Shown here: positions 24,587 to 34,055 of the stretch, piece by piece
Layout: each line of letters begins with the position of its first letter
Position numbering within the stretch: position 1 is the stretch's first letter
Assembly (NCBI GenBank): GCA_947066955.1
Contig: CAMTAF010000001.1
Location: forward strand, 55,575 to 119,574
Length of the DNA: 64,000 nt
Source: an uncultured Hungatella sp.
GTDB lineage: Bacteria > Bacillota > Clostridia > Lachnospirales > Lachnospiraceae
Direction: 5' to 3'
The notes under the pieces: model-generated
What the model was told of the DNA's origin: nothing
The model's input: the letters and a program-made list of their open reading frames with translations, nothing else
Databases searched by the model: none
Program-made: the position numbers and the translations under genes

Positions 24587-25996
24587 TCACCTGGCCCCCA
24601 CGGTCACCTGGTATTCTAATTCTTTATACTCCTCAACGGCTTTTCTCTGAACCGCTACAGTCACCACCGCGCCGGGATTCATTGTTTCCACCTGGCTCTG
24701 ATAATCTTTTATTGTTAAAATATCTTCGTCATTTATCCGGATAATAATATCTCCGTTCTGTATACCGGCATTATATGCCGGGCTGTCAGGCACGCATTCC
24801 CCCACATAGACTCCCTGAGGAATTCCCTGTTCTGCCATAGAATCGGTGACCTCCTGGCCGTATATCCCCATGTAAGGCGCCGCGTAACCGTTGAACATCC
24901 GCTCCAGCACGGATTTATAATCCGATATGGCCATTGCCACCGTAATCCCTGTCTGGCCTTCCTCATAGATGTCAGCTACCCATCCAATGACCTCCCCGGC
25001 CATGTTCAGCAAAAAAGTCCCCGACTTGGCGTCGCTTCTCACATCCGCATACAGGAACCGGGAAACCCCGTCAGCCACCTGTACATTGCGGGCAACGTAG
25101 GAAATGCTCCCATAAGCGCTGGAGTGGACCAGCCCCGCAGGGGCCCCGAGGGCAGCCACCAGGTCGCCTTGCTTCACACTGTAGGAATTGCCCAGCTGGA
25201 GCACGGATATGTTCATAAGGGTAGTTTCATCTAACTGCCCCACATCCACGCCTACAACGGCCACCCCGGATATGGTGTCGGTTCCCTTAATCACGCCGTC
25301 TGCCTGGGTACTGTCCTCAAATGTCACTTTTATGGAATCCGCGTTCTCTACAGCCTCATCCGGCGTCAGGATCAGCAGCTCCTGTCCCGTTGAGGCGATA
25401 ACTGCCCCTGCGTAGAGACCTGCCGTCTCCACGGGATTGTCAAACCAGTCTGTCTCCTGCTTAAGGGAATGAACCTCCACAATCCCTTTATCTGCCTCCC
25501 GAACCAGGCTGCGGAGGCCCCCGTAAAGGTCGTCTAAATCCTGGGCAGAGTAGGCGCGGGTCTCCAGCACCGACTCTATAACCTCCTCGATAGGCGCGGT
25601 TTCTTCTTCTGTCTCGGTTTCCGGTTCTGTTTCTGTCCCGGTCCCGCTCTCTTCCGGGCTGCTCTCTGTCTCCTCCGCCTGTCCCTCCCCGCCGGGAAGG
25701 CTTTCCTCCTGAACCGTCATAGTCTCCTCTGCTCCGGAAGAGGACTCCGGCTCATCTTTGGGAATTGTAACAGGGACTGTACCCTTCTCGGGCTGTTCAA
25801 CCAGATATTTTTCCGCCAGCGGCCTCACCACTGCGAAACTGGCCCCTGCGGCCGCTCCCCCCAGAGCCGCAATAAAAACAAAGGCAGCCATCCTTTTTAT
25901 CAGCTGCCGTTTTGTTAACGGCGGTCTCACGATCTTTTCCCGTATAAACGGGCGCTTTTCACTGGGTTCCTGCCCGGGACCATTGATATCCGGCAT
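24587..25996 (-). CDS. HtrA/DegP-like PDZ protein with degenerate protease site
   Basis: A 469-residue membrane-anchored protein. A single membrane segment lies near residues 35-58 after a basic cytoplasmic start, followed by an acidic Glu/Thr-rich linker (about 65-145). A trypsin-like domain (about 165-355) and a C-terminal PDZ domain (GVYVGECVPDSPAYNAGIQN, then GDIIIRINDE) follow. The catalytic His position reads LTPDEAVENAD, and the Asp position reads TISGVAVVGV, so both appear to be replaced, while a Ser remains in AKSGTFLLN. It is probably a non-proteolytic scaffold or sensor. AGGAGGAAAGGT precedes the ATG. Confidence 0.85.
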   Translation of the reverse strand: MPDINGPGQEPSEKRPFIREKIVRPPLTKRQLIKRMAAFVFIAALGGAAAGASFAVVRPLAEKYLVEQPEKGTVPVTIPKDEPESSSGAEETMTVQEESLPGGEGQAEETESSPEESGTGTETEPETETEEETAPIEEVIESVLETRAYSAQDLDDLYGGLRSLVREADKGIVEVHSLKQETDWFDNPVETAGLYAGAVIASTGQELLILTPDEAVENADSIKVTFEDSTQADGVIKGTDTISGVAVVGVDVGQLDETTLMNISVLQLGNSYSVKQGDLVAALGAPAGLVHSSAYGSISYVARNVQVADGVSRFLYADVRSDAKSGTFLLNMAGEVIGWVADIYEEGQTGITVAMAISDYKSVLERMFNGYAAPYMGIYGQEVTDSMAEQGIPQGVYVGECVPDSPAYNAGIQNGDIIIRINDEDILTIKDYQSQVETMNPGAVVTVAVQRKAVEEYKELEYQVTVGAR

Positions 25997-26026
25997 ACCT
26001 TTCCTCCTCTCCTGGGCCTGCGCCTC

Positions 26027-26902
26027 CTAAAAATTCATTGAGAGCACCCTGTCCGCTGCCTCGGCAAAACCATCCTCCTCATTGCCGGCCACAATCTCCC
26101 TGGCCAGCCCCTTGATGGTCTCCTGGGCATTAGACGGGGCAAAAGAGACTGGAAAGATCTGAAACATGGACAGATCGTTCATGCCGTCTCCCACCACCGC
26201 TACCTCTTCTCTGGAAATCCCCTTCAGGCGGATTACTTTGTCCAGAATATAGCCCTTCTGGGCCTCCTGGTCCGTAACCTCCACGTTGTCGTCAAAGGAG
26301 GATAGGTATGAAATCCCCTCTATGTCTTTGAGCCGTTCTTTCGCGCCGGCGACCCTGTACGCCTCCTCCGGGCTTCTGACAAAGGCCTCCACTTTCATAA
26401 TCTCCATATCGCGCCGGAGAAATTCGTCAAAATCCTCCACCTTTTTCAGCTGGTTGCAGGGCAGGTAGGCGTACTTGCCGCTGTCTCCGAAGTCCTCCTT
26501 TTCCCGGCCAAACCGGATTCCGCTTCTGTATATAAACGCGTCCCTGACAGCATCAGGGCTGTCTCCTGTATAAAATCCGTCTGTGGCAAAGATCATATGG
26601 GGGATTCCGGCATCCATGAAAATCTTTACAATCTCTTTCACAAGGGTCTTTTTCAGGTAACAGCTCATAAGCAGCTTTCCCTGGCTGTCCACATACTGGG
26701 ATCCGTTTCCCAGAATCGCCTCGCACTTGAGACCGTATCTGCCAATGATGGAATATACTCCCTGGTAATCTCTCCCCGAAGCGATCACAAATTCTATGTG
26801 GTTTTCTACAAGACGGCGGATCGCCTCCAGATTCTTCTCAGACACCTCCGCCTTTTTGTCCAAAAGTGTTCCATCCATATCAGTAACTACCATCCGGATC
26901 AT
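26027..26902 (-). CDS. Cof-type HAD-IIB phosphatase
   Basis: A 291-residue haloacid dehalogenase-superfamily hydrolase: motif I VVTDMDGTLLDKK, motif II FVIASGRDY, the Lys of motif III in AQKGYILDKVIRLKG and motif IV VAVVGDGMNDLSMF, with the C2B cap between. It dephosphorylates a sugar phosphate or cofactor; the substrate is unknown. The frame continues 40 codons upstream through the dispersed element, but the fold starts at the Met at 26902, served by AAAGGAGGAAC from the element. Confidence 0.9.
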   Translation of the reverse strand: MIRMVVTDMDGTLLDKKAEVSEKNLEAIRRLVENHIEFVIASGRDYQGVYSIIGRYGLKCEAILGNGSQYVDSQGKLLMSCYLKKTLVKEIVKIFMDAGIPHMIFATDGFYTGDSPDAVRDAFIYRSGIRFGREKEDFGDSGKYAYLPCNQLKKVEDFDEFLRRDMEIMKVEAFVRSPEEAYRVAGAKERLKDIEGISYLSSFDDNVEVTDQEAQKGYILDKVIRLKGISREEVAVVGDGMNDLSMFQIFPVSFAPSNAQETIKGLAREIVAGNEEDGFAEAADRVLSMNF

Positions 26903-26910
26903 GATTCTAT

Positions 26911-27005
26911 GTTCCTCCTTTGTCCGTATATGGGCACACAGCGCGAAGCGCCGCCTGCCAGGTCGTGGGAAGGCATCCTGAAAATGCTGCGCATTTGCCT
27001 TCCTC
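26911..27005 (-). repeat. Dispersed element, copy A
   Basis: On the minus strand it begins GAGGAAGGCAAATGCGCAGC, continues through CAGGATGCCTTCC and ends in GTGTGCCCATATA with AAAGGAGGAA. It is nearly identical over its left half to the copy at 43355-43450. It contains AAATGC-GCA-GCATTT and GCGC-GAA-GCGC hairpins and provides the ribosome binding site of the phosphatase gene. Confidence 0.75.
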
Positions 27006-27080
27006 AAAGGAAATTTTAACATGACTGAGGGAGAATGGCAATGATTTTACGGTGTTTTTCGACATTCATCCGGCAAACCT

Positions 27081-27157
27081 CGTAACAGTTCAGATAACCC
27101 TTGAACTGTTACGGCATACGGCCATTTAGAATCGCCTGCGGCGATGGGCCGTATGCC
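27081..27157. repeat. Two adjoining hairpins, one nested
   Basis: CGTAACAGTTCA pairs with TGAACTGTTACG (27081-27113, 12 bp). Directly after, GGCATACGGCC pairs with GGCCGTATGCC (27113-27157), enclosing ATCGCC-TGC-GGCGAT. They lie in the gap 26906-27346 between the phosphatase and the flavoprotein genes, where I see no coding sequence. Confidence 0.55.
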
Positions 27158-27291
27158 CGCGACCACTACGTTTTCTTACGGTCAGCGCGGTGAACGCGCA
27201 GACCTATCTGAACTATTACTAAACCTCCTCTCAGGGCCCGCGCGCTGCTTTCGCGGCAAACTTCCGCTGCGGGGGCCTGCTCATAAAAGCA

Positions 27292-27334
27292 AGCAGCCCC
27301 GGCTGCTGATGCCATGCCTGGGGCTGCTGTTTTT
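27292..27334. terminator. Rho-independent terminator after the flavoprotein gene
   Basis: AGCAGCCCC (27292-27300) pairs with GGGGCTGCT (27320-27328). On the minus strand TGCTTTTAT follows, and on the plus strand GTTTTTATG follows, so it can work in both directions. It lies 19 bases beyond the stop of the flavoprotein gene. Confidence 0.75.
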
Positions 27335-27346
27335 ATGCTGATAAAA

Positions 27347-29245
27347 TTATTTTGCCTCCTCAAGGGCTGCCGTGACAGCCTCTATGATGCCCTTGCTGGT
27401 GTTGGTGGCGCCGGACACGGTGTCAACCTCCGCTGTCTGGTTTTTGATGATCTCTTCCACCACGCCCTTTTCCGCGGCCTCATAGATTCCGGCTGTCTCG
27501 CCGTGCTCCTTTAAGGTTACAGAGACAATGCTGCCGCCCTCCACGGTCACTTCCACGGTGATGTCGCCGTTGTTGCCCTTGCCGGTGCCTTCATAGACGC
27601 CATCTTTATAGTTTCCCTGAACTGCGGGGGCCGCCTGGCTGTCATCTTCCTCAGCCGTGATCTCTGCCTCGGTGTGGCCGCCGTTGTCTGCTACATAATC
27701 CTCTGCCTTGGAGCCCGCGATGCGTCCGAATACTACAATGTCCGTAACCGCGTTGCCGCCTAAACGGTTTCCGCCGTGAACGCCTCCCGTAACCTCGCCG
27801 GCTGCGAATAAGCCTGGGATGGGGCTTCCGTCCTCTTTGAGCACCTGGGTCTCGGTGTTGATCTTAACGCCGCCCATGGTGTGATGAATCGCGGGCGCGC
27901 ACAGCGCGGCGTAGTACTTGGGCTGGTTCAGAGGAAGCTCCATGCTCTCGCGGCCAAACTCTTCATCCTTGCCTGCTGCCTGATAGCCTGCGTAGGCTTT
28001 CAGGGTCTCTGCCAGAGCCGCCCCGTCCACGCCGATGGCCTCTCCCAGCTCTTCAGGTGTGTCCGCCTCTGTGACGATGCCTGCCTTTATGTAGGACTCG
28101 ATGGCTGCCAGGCTGTCTCTCACCGCCTGGTCAAATACAAGATAGCACACCTTGTCGGTCTGCTCCAGGATGGCTGCGGATACCACATCCCTTGTCTCCA
28201 GCTCATCCACAAAACGCTTGCCTTCTTTGTTTACCAGGATAGCGCCGTTGCCCCGGACGCCTTCTGTGTACATGGTCTGTGTATCAGGATTTACAGTTGG
28301 GTGGGTCTGGATCTGCTCCATATCCACAAAAGCCGCGCCCAGCTCCTTTGCCATGGCGATTCCGTCGCCGGTAGCCCCGCTGTGGTTGGTGGTGCAGAAA
28401 CCGGCCAGATCCGGCTTGTACTCTACTACCATCTCGGAGTTGGCCCCAAAACCGCCTGTTGCCAGAACCACTGCCGTACAGTCGATGGTAAATTCCTCGC
28501 CGTCCTTGTTGGTTGCGGTCACGCCCCGCACCTTGCCGCTGTCATCTACCAGGATCTTCTCTGCCTTGGTTTCCAGAAGAACCGGGATCTCCAGCTCTGC
28601 CACTTTGTCATTGAGCGCCTTTACCAGCATGGGACCCACCGCCGATGTGTCGCTGGGCCTGTGGATACGCTTTACGCTGGCTCCTCCGAACATGCCTACA
28701 ACGCTTAAGTCCCCGCCGATTTCATTTACCCAGTCTACCGCAGCGGCAGAATTCTCTGCCATCACGGTCACTAAGTCTTTATCATTTAACTCTTTGCCGC
28801 CTTTCATGGTGTCTTCGACAAACAAATCTACAGAATCTTCAATATTGTCGGCCTTCTGATAAGATGTCCCCGCCGCGTTAAGGCCGCCTGTGGAACGGGT
28901 GGTGTTGCCTCCCGTGATGGGCATCTTTTCCAGTATTACCACATCCGTAGCGCCGTCCTGGACTGCCTGGATCGCCGCTGTCATCCCTGCTCCGCCTGCT
29001 CCGATAACCACGATATCCGCCTGCTGGCTCTCTCCGGCAGCTGCCTCTTTCTCGGCCTCGGTTGTCTCTTCTGCCGTGGTAGTCTCTTCCGCTGTTGTGG
29101 TCTCAGCCGCTGTTGTAGTCTCGGCCGCCGTGGTGGTCTCGGCCGCTGTGGTGGCGTCCGCGCTCTGTCCGCCGCAGGCAGCCAGAGACAGGGCCATGGC
29201 GCCCGCCAGCACCGCTGACACCAGTTTCTTACCTGATTTTCTCAT
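27347..29245 (-). CDS. Secreted flavin-dependent reductase (fumarate/urocanate reductase type) with FMN-binding domain
   Basis: A 632-residue lipoprotein: signal peptide with lipobox SLAACG, a Thr/Glu-rich spacer of ETTTA repeats (about residues 33-65), a FAD-binding fumarate-reductase-like domain (IVVIGAGGAGMTAAIQA, GGNTTRSTGGLNAAGT, VVLATGGFG, GLFAAGEVTGGVHGGNRLGG) and a C-terminal FMN-binding domain with DTVSGATNTS. The Thr of SGAT is the residue that ApbE-type transferases flavinylate. Such proteins take electrons at the cell surface and reduce an external acceptor such as fumarate, urocanate or related compounds. The acceptor cannot be decided here. No cytochrome partner is nearby. Confidence 0.9.
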   Translation of the reverse strand: MRKSGKKLVSAVLAGAMALSLAACGGQSADATTAAETTTAAETTTAAETTTAEETTTAEETTEAEKEAAAGESQQADIVVIGAGGAGMTAAIQAVQDGATDVVILEKMPITGGNTTRSTGGLNAAGTSYQKADNIEDSVDLFVEDTMKGGKELNDKDLVTVMAENSAAAVDWVNEIGGDLSVVGMFGGASVKRIHRPSDTSAVGPMLVKALNDKVAELEIPVLLETKAEKILVDDSGKVRGVTATNKDGEEFTIDCTAVVLATGGFGANSEMVVEYKPDLAGFCTTNHSGATGDGIAMAKELGAAFVDMEQIQTHPTVNPDTQTMYTEGVRGNGAILVNKEGKRFVDELETRDVVSAAILEQTDKVCYLVFDQAVRDSLAAIESYIKAGIVTEADTPEELGEAIGVDGAALAETLKAYAGYQAAGKDEEFGRESMELPLNQPKYYAALCAPAIHHTMGGVKINTETQVLKEDGSPIPGLFAAGEVTGGVHGGNRLGGNAVTDIVVFGRIAGSKAEDYVADNGGHTEAEITAEEDDSQAAPAVQGNYKDGVYEGTGKGNNGDITVEVTVEGGSIVSVTLKEHGETAGIYEAAEKGVVEEIIKNQTAEVDTVSGATNTSKGIIEAVTAALEEAK

Positions 29246-29386
29246 AAATCTTCCTCCTCATATATGGGCACGCCCCAACTCTGTGTGAACTCCGGGGCTG
29301 TAACTGTAGTCTATCACTCCGTTAAATTAATGTCAATCCATACAATCAAATCTTAAGAAAAAATCCCCCTTAAAAAATACATTTTA

Positions 29387-29395
29387 TGGTATAAT
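29387..29395 (+). promoter_or_regulatory. Extended -10 promoter of mutS2
   Basis: TATAAT at 29390-29395 is preceded by TG-G, giving an extended -10 element about 80 bases upstream of the mutS2 start. No good -35 is seen. Confidence 0.5.
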
Positions 29396-29474
29396 AAAAA
29401 GTAACGCGGATTTTGGGTTCCCGTCCAAATCTTTAAAACCCGGAATAAACCATGCAAAAAAGGACTTTAATTTT

Positions 29475-31856
29475 ATGAACAAAAAATCATTAATCACGTT
29501 AGAATATGACAAGATCATCTCCCAGCTGGCGGAATACGCCTCATCTCCCTTAGGCGCCCGTCTGTGCCGCGGCCTTCTGCCTTCCACTGACATCGGCCAG
29601 ATCCGCAGGACCCAGGCAGAGACCTCCGACGCCCTCACCAGGGTGCGCTTAAAAGGCAGCGTTTCTTTTTCCGGGCTGAGAGATGTGGGGGACTCCCTAA
29701 AGCGCCTGGAGATCGGCAGTTCCCTAAACATCACGGAGCTTTTGTCCATCAGCGCTGTCCTCACAGTGGCCTCCCGGGCCAAGGCCTACGGGCGGCACGA
29801 GGAGTCGGAGCTTCCCGATGACTCTCTGGAGGAGACTTTCCGCCTTCTTGAGCCCCTGACCCCTTTAAACACGGAGATCCGGCGGTGCATTATCTCGGAG
29901 GAAGAGGTCAGCGACGACGCCAGCCCGGGCCTGCGCCATGTGCGCCGCTCCATGAAAGTGGTCAACGACCGGGTTCACTCCCAGTTAAACTCCATCCTCA
30001 ACTCCAACCGCTCCTATCTCCAGGACGCGGTGGTGACCATGCGGGATGGCCGCTACTGTCTGCCTGTGAAGTCTGAGTACAAGAACCAGGTGTCAGGCAT
30101 GGTCCACGACCAGTCCGCCACCGGTTCCACCTTGTTCATCGAGCCCATGGCCATTATCCAGTTAAACAACCAGCTCCGGGAGCTGGAGATCCAGGAGAAG
30201 AAGGAAATCGAGGCAGTCCTGGCAGACTTAAGCAACCAGACCGCGCCCTTTGTGGAGCAGATCCGCCTTGACCAGGAGCTTTTAGCTTCCCTGGATTTCA
30301 TCTTTGCCAGAGCCGCCCTGTCCAGACACCACAAATGCAGCCAGCCCGTATTCAACACCAACGGATATATCAACATTAAGGAAGGACGCCATCCCCTTCT
30401 GGACCCGGCAAAGGTGGTTCCCATCAACATCCACCTGGGCAGAGAATTTGACCTTCTCATCGTCACCGGACCCAACACAGGGGGGAAAACCGTTTCCCTA
30501 AAAACCGTGGGCCTGTTCACCCTTATGGGACAGGCCGGGCTCCATATCCCGGCTTTTGAGGGCTCGGAGCTGGCCGTGTTCGAGGATGTGTTTGCCGACA
30601 TCGGGGACGAGCAGAGCATTGAACAGAGCCTGAGCACCTTCTCCGCCCACATGACCAACATCGTGTCCATCCTGGACCAGGCGGACAGCCGCTCCCTGTG
30701 CCTCTTCGACGAGCTGGGGGCAGGCACGGACCCCACGGAGGGCGCCGCCCTGGCCATCGCCGTGCTCAGTTTTCTCCACAACATGAAGTGCCGCGCCATG
30801 GCCACCACCCACTACAGCGAGCTGAAGGTTTTCGCCCTGTCCACTCCTGGCGTGGAAAATGCCTGCTGTGAGTTCAGCGTGGAGAATCTCCAGCCCACCT
30901 ACCGCCTCCTCATCGGTATTCCCGGCAAGAGCAACGCATTTGCCATCTCAAAGAAGCTGGGGCTTCCGGACTTTATCATCGAGGATGCCAAAAGCCGCCT
31001 GGAAGCCAACGACGAGACCTTTGAGGACTTAATCGCCCACTTGGAGGAGAGCAGGCTGACCATAGAGAAAGAGCAGGCCGAGATCAAGGCCTACAAGGAG
31101 GAAGCGGCGAAGCTGCGGGCCCGCCTCTCCCAGAAGGAGGAGCGCCTGGACCAGCGCAAAGAAAAGCTCCTTAAGCAGGCCAACGAGGAGGCCCAGCGGA
31201 TCCTCAGGGAGGCAAAGGAAACCGCGGACCAGACTATCCGGAACATAAACCGCTTAGCCTCCGCCTCCGGCGTCAATAAGGAATTGGAGGCAGAGCGGGC
31301 AAAGCTGCGAGAGAAGATGAACCAGGTGGACCAGAAACTGGCCGTGAAGACCAAGGGACCCAAAAAGACCATCTCCGCCAAGACCCTTCAGATCGGAGAC
31401 ACGGTCAAAGTGCTGTCCTTAAACCTGATCGGGACCGTCAGCACTCTCCCCAACGCCAAGGGCGATCTGTACGTCCAGATGGGCATCCTCCGCTCCCAGG
31501 TCAACATAAAAGACTTGGAGATGGCCGAGGAGCCAAAAGACAGCAGCGCCGACGCTTCCCGCTCCAGGGAGAAGACCGGGAGCGGCAAGATCAAGATGTC
31601 CAAATCCTTCTCCGTGTCCCCTGAGATCAACCTAATCGGCATGACCACCGACGAGGCGGTCCCTGTGCTGGACAAGTATTTAGACGACGCCTATCTGGCC
31701 CATCTGCCCCAGGTCCGGGTGGTACACGGCCGGGGAACAGGAGCCCTGCGGGCCGCGGTCCACAAGAAACTGAAGAAATTAAAATACGTCAAGGAGTTCC
31801 GGCTGGGCGAGTTCGGCGAGGGAGATTCCGGTGTAACCATTGTGGTTTTTAAGTAA
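29475..31856 (+). CDS. mutS2: Endonuclease MutS2
   Basis: A 793-residue MutS2. The N-terminal and lever regions precede an ABC-type ATPase with Walker A (TGPNTGGKTVSLKTVG), the signature SIEQSLSTFSAHM and Walker B (SLCLFDELGAGTDPTEGAAL). A long coiled coil (about 510-620) leads to a KOW-like segment and a C-terminal Smr nuclease domain (INLIGMTTDEAVPVLDKYLD, VRVVHGRGTGALR). MutS2 limits homologous recombination and rescues collided ribosomes. It heads a run with the two-component genes 15 bases downstream. Confidence 0.96.
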   Translation: MNKKSLITLEYDKIISQLAEYASSPLGARLCRGLLPSTDIGQIRRTQAETSDALTRVRLKGSVSFSGLRDVGDSLKRLEIGSSLNITELLSISAVLTVASRAKAYGRHEESELPDDSLEETFRLLEPLTPLNTEIRRCIISEEEVSDDASPGLRHVRRSMKVVNDRVHSQLNSILNSNRSYLQDAVVTMRDGRYCLPVKSEYKNQVSGMVHDQSATGSTLFIEPMAIIQLNNQLRELEIQEKKEIEAVLADLSNQTAPFVEQIRLDQELLASLDFIFARAALSRHHKCSQPVFNTNGYINIKEGRHPLLDPAKVVPINIHLGREFDLLIVTGPNTGGKTVSLKTVGLFTLMGQAGLHIPAFEGSELAVFEDVFADIGDEQSIEQSLSTFSAHMTNIVSILDQADSRSLCLFDELGAGTDPTEGAALAIAVLSFLHNMKCRAMATTHYSELKVFALSTPGVENACCEFSVENLQPTYRLLIGIPGKSNAFAISKKLGLPDFIIEDAKSRLEANDETFEDLIAHLEESRLTIEKEQAEIKAYKEEAAKLRARLSQKEERLDQRKEKLLKQANEEAQRILREAKETADQTIRNINRLASASGVNKELEAERAKLREKMNQVDQKLAVKTKGPKKTISAKTLQIGDTVKVLSLNLIGTVSTLPNAKGDLYVQMGILRSQVNIKDLEMAEEPKDSSADASRSREKTGSGKIKMSKSFSVSPEINLIGMTTDEAVPVLDKYLDDAYLAHLPQVRVVHGRGTGALRAAVHKKLKKLKYVKEFRLGEFGEGDSGVTIVVFK

Positions 31857-31871
31857 CAGGGAGGTAATCAA

Positions 31872-32585
31872 ATGGCAGAAAAACAGCGGGTGCTCATTGT
31901 TGACGATGACGCCAACATTGCGGAGCTGATCTCGCTCTATCTGATAAAAGAATGTTATGAAACACTGATCGTGAATGACGGGGAGGAGGCCCTGCGGGTG
32001 TTTCCCGAGTTTAAACCCAACATCATACTGCTGGATCTGATGCTCCCCGGCATTGACGGGTACCAGGTATGCCGGGAGCTGCGGACCTCCTCCCAGGTTC
32101 CCATCATTATGCTGTCCGCCAAGGGTGAGATCTTTGACAAGGTCTTAGGGCTGGAACTGGGGGCCGACGACTATATGATCAAGCCTTTTGACTCCAAGGA
32201 GCTGGTGGCCCGGGTCAAGGCGGTTCTGCGCCGGTGCCACGCCACGTCTGCTTCCGCCGCGCCGCCGGGCACGGACCAGCAGGGGGATTATGTGGAATTC
32301 CCGGATCTGATCGTGAACCTGACCAACTATTCCGTGACCTACAACGGCCACTCCGTGGACATGCCCCCCAAGGAGCTGGAGCTCCTCTATTTCCTGGCCT
32401 CATCCCCAAACCAGGTTTTCACAAGGGAGCAGCTTCTGGACCACATCTGGGGATATGAGTACATCGGCGACACCAGGACCGTGGATGTGCACATCAAGCG
32501 CCTCAGGGAAAAGATCAAGGACAACGCCAACTGGGCCCTGACCACGGTGTGGGGCATTGGCTACAAATTCGAAGTGAAACGGTAG
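31872..32585 (+). CDS. OmpR-family response regulator
   Basis: A 237-residue response regulator. The receiver domain has the acidic pair VDDDANIAE, the phosphoacceptor Asp in IILLDLMLPG, Ser/Thr in IIMLSAKGE and Lys in DYMIKPFDS. The C-terminal winged helix is of the OmpR/PhoB type (TREQLLDHIWGYEYIGDTRT, VDVHIKRLREKI). The histidine kinase gene starts four bases after its stop, so they form a cognate pair. Its position after mutS2 suggests co-transcription. The signal is unknown. Confidence 0.95.
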   Translation: MAEKQRVLIVDDDANIAELISLYLIKECYETLIVNDGEEALRVFPEFKPNIILLDLMLPGIDGYQVCRELRTSSQVPIIMLSAKGEIFDKVLGLELGADDYMIKPFDSKELVARVKAVLRRCHATSASAAPPGTDQQGDYVEFPDLIVNLTNYSVTYNGHSVDMPPKELELLYFLASSPNQVFTREQLLDHIWGYEYIGDTRTVDVHIKRLREKIKDNANWALTTVWGIGYKFEVKR

Positions 32586-32589
32586 TTTT

Positions 32590-33996
32590 ATGAAGCATTC
32601 TCTCTACTACAAATTTATACTGGGCTACTTGGTCTTCGGTGTCCTGGGCTTTTTCGCCGTGGCCACCACTGCCTCGGAGCTGACCTACAACCAGCTGATC
32701 CGGCAGGAATCCGAGACCCTCTACGATGAGGCCAATTTCCTGGCAGCCCGCTACAGCCAGGTCTACAAGGGCAGGAACTTGAACATGGACTCCGCCCGCC
32801 CTCAGCTGGAGGCCGTGGCCACCTACTTAAGGGCAGAGATCTGGGTGGTCAACAGCAGAGGCGCCATTGTGGTTGACAGCCGCGGCTCCTCCAGGGTCGG
32901 CGTGACCATAACAGGCTTTGACCCCACCTTTAACGGCAACCGCCACTACGCCATCGGCACCTACAACGACTGCTTCACCGAGGATGTGCTCAGCGTCTGC
33001 GCCCCCATCACCGGCAACTACACCACTTACGGGTATGTGCTTATCCACCTGCCCTTAAGCCAGATCGCGGACTCCAGAGACGAATTTCTCAATATCCTCT
33101 ACATTGTGTCAGGGATCATTTTCGCCCTGTCCCTGATCATCCTCCTGGTGTTTACCAAGACCGTGTACCTGCCTCTAAAAAAGATCACAGAGGCCGCCAA
33201 CCAGTACGCGGAGGGCAACCTAAAATATAAGACCACCATACATACCCAGGATGAGATGGGGTATCTTGCCGCCACCTTAAATTACATGTCCGACGAGCTG
33301 GACAAGATGGAGGAGTACCAGAGAACCTTTATCGCCAACATCTCCCACGATTTCCGGTCCCCTCTCACCTCCATCAAAGGGTACTTAGAGGCCATCTTAG
33401 ACGGAACCATCCCCCCTGAGATGTACGATAAATATTTAACCCGGGTGATCTCCGAGACCGACCGCCTGAACAAGCTGACCCAGGGGCTCCTCACCTTAAA
33501 CTCTCTGGACAGCAAGGGGTATCTGTCCCGGACCAATTTTGACATGAACCGGGTGATCAAGGACACTGCCGCCTCTTTCGAGGGGACCTGTGACGCCAAA
33601 AACATTGTCCTGGATCTGACCTTTTCGGAGAATATCACCATGGTCTACGCGGACCTTGGAAAGATCCAGCAGGTTCTCTACAATCTCATCGACAATGCCA
33701 TCAAGTTCAGCCACCCGGACTCAGTGATCTACATTCAGACCACAATAAAGTACGAGAAGGTCTTTGTCTCTGTGAAGGACACGGGCATCGGCATCCCCAA
33801 GGGAAGCCTTAAGAAGATCTGGGAGCGGTTCTACAAGACAGACCAGTCCCGGGGAAAGGACAAGCGGGGCACCGGCCTTGGGCTGGCGATTGTGAAGGAG
33901 ATCATACAGAATCACGGGGAGACCATAGATGTGATCAGCACCGAGGGGGTTGGGACGGAGTTTATCTTTACCCTGCCCAGAGCCGTAATCACGTAA
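32590..33996 (+). CDS. Sensor histidine kinase
   Basis: A 468-residue membrane kinase: a first membrane segment at about 9-29, an extracellular sensor domain of about 130 residues, a second segment at about 170-192 and a HAMP domain. The dimerisation domain has the phosphoacceptor His in ISHDFRSPLTSIKGY. A HATPase domain follows, with the N box NLIDNAIKFS, G1 VKDTGIGIPKG and G2 GKDKRGTGLGLAIVKE. It should phosphorylate the response regulator encoded four bases upstream. Confidence 0.95.
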   Translation: MKHSLYYKFILGYLVFGVLGFFAVATTASELTYNQLIRQESETLYDEANFLAARYSQVYKGRNLNMDSARPQLEAVATYLRAEIWVVNSRGAIVVDSRGSSRVGVTITGFDPTFNGNRHYAIGTYNDCFTEDVLSVCAPITGNYTTYGYVLIHLPLSQIADSRDEFLNILYIVSGIIFALSLIILLVFTKTVYLPLKKITEAANQYAEGNLKYKTTIHTQDEMGYLAATLNYMSDELDKMEEYQRTFIANISHDFRSPLTSIKGYLEAILDGTIPPEMYDKYLTRVISETDRLNKLTQGLLTLNSLDSKGYLSRTNFDMNRVIKDTAASFEGTCDAKNIVLDLTFSENITMVYADLGKIQQVLYNLIDNAIKFSHPDSVIYIQTTIKYEKVFVSVKDTGIGIPKGSLKKIWERFYKTDQSRGKDKRGTGLGLAIVKEIIQNHGETIDVISTEGVGTEFIFTLPRAVIT

Positions 33997-34002
33997 GACT
34001 CT

Positions 34003-34055
34003 GCCCGGAACCGCCGCTGTCTTCGCGGAGGTTCCGGGCAAAGTCTTTTATTTTA
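34003..34055. terminator. Bidirectional terminator between convergent genes
   Basis: GCCCGGAACC (34003-34012) pairs with GGTTCCGGGC (34030-34039). AAGTCTTTTATTTT follows on the plus strand. It separates the histidine kinase gene from the convergent ABC permease gene. Confidence 0.8.

Noticed and set aside
27881-28859. Two long plus-strand frames opposite the flavoprotein gene
   Set aside because: They follow from codon bias on the coding strand; no start signal or homology.
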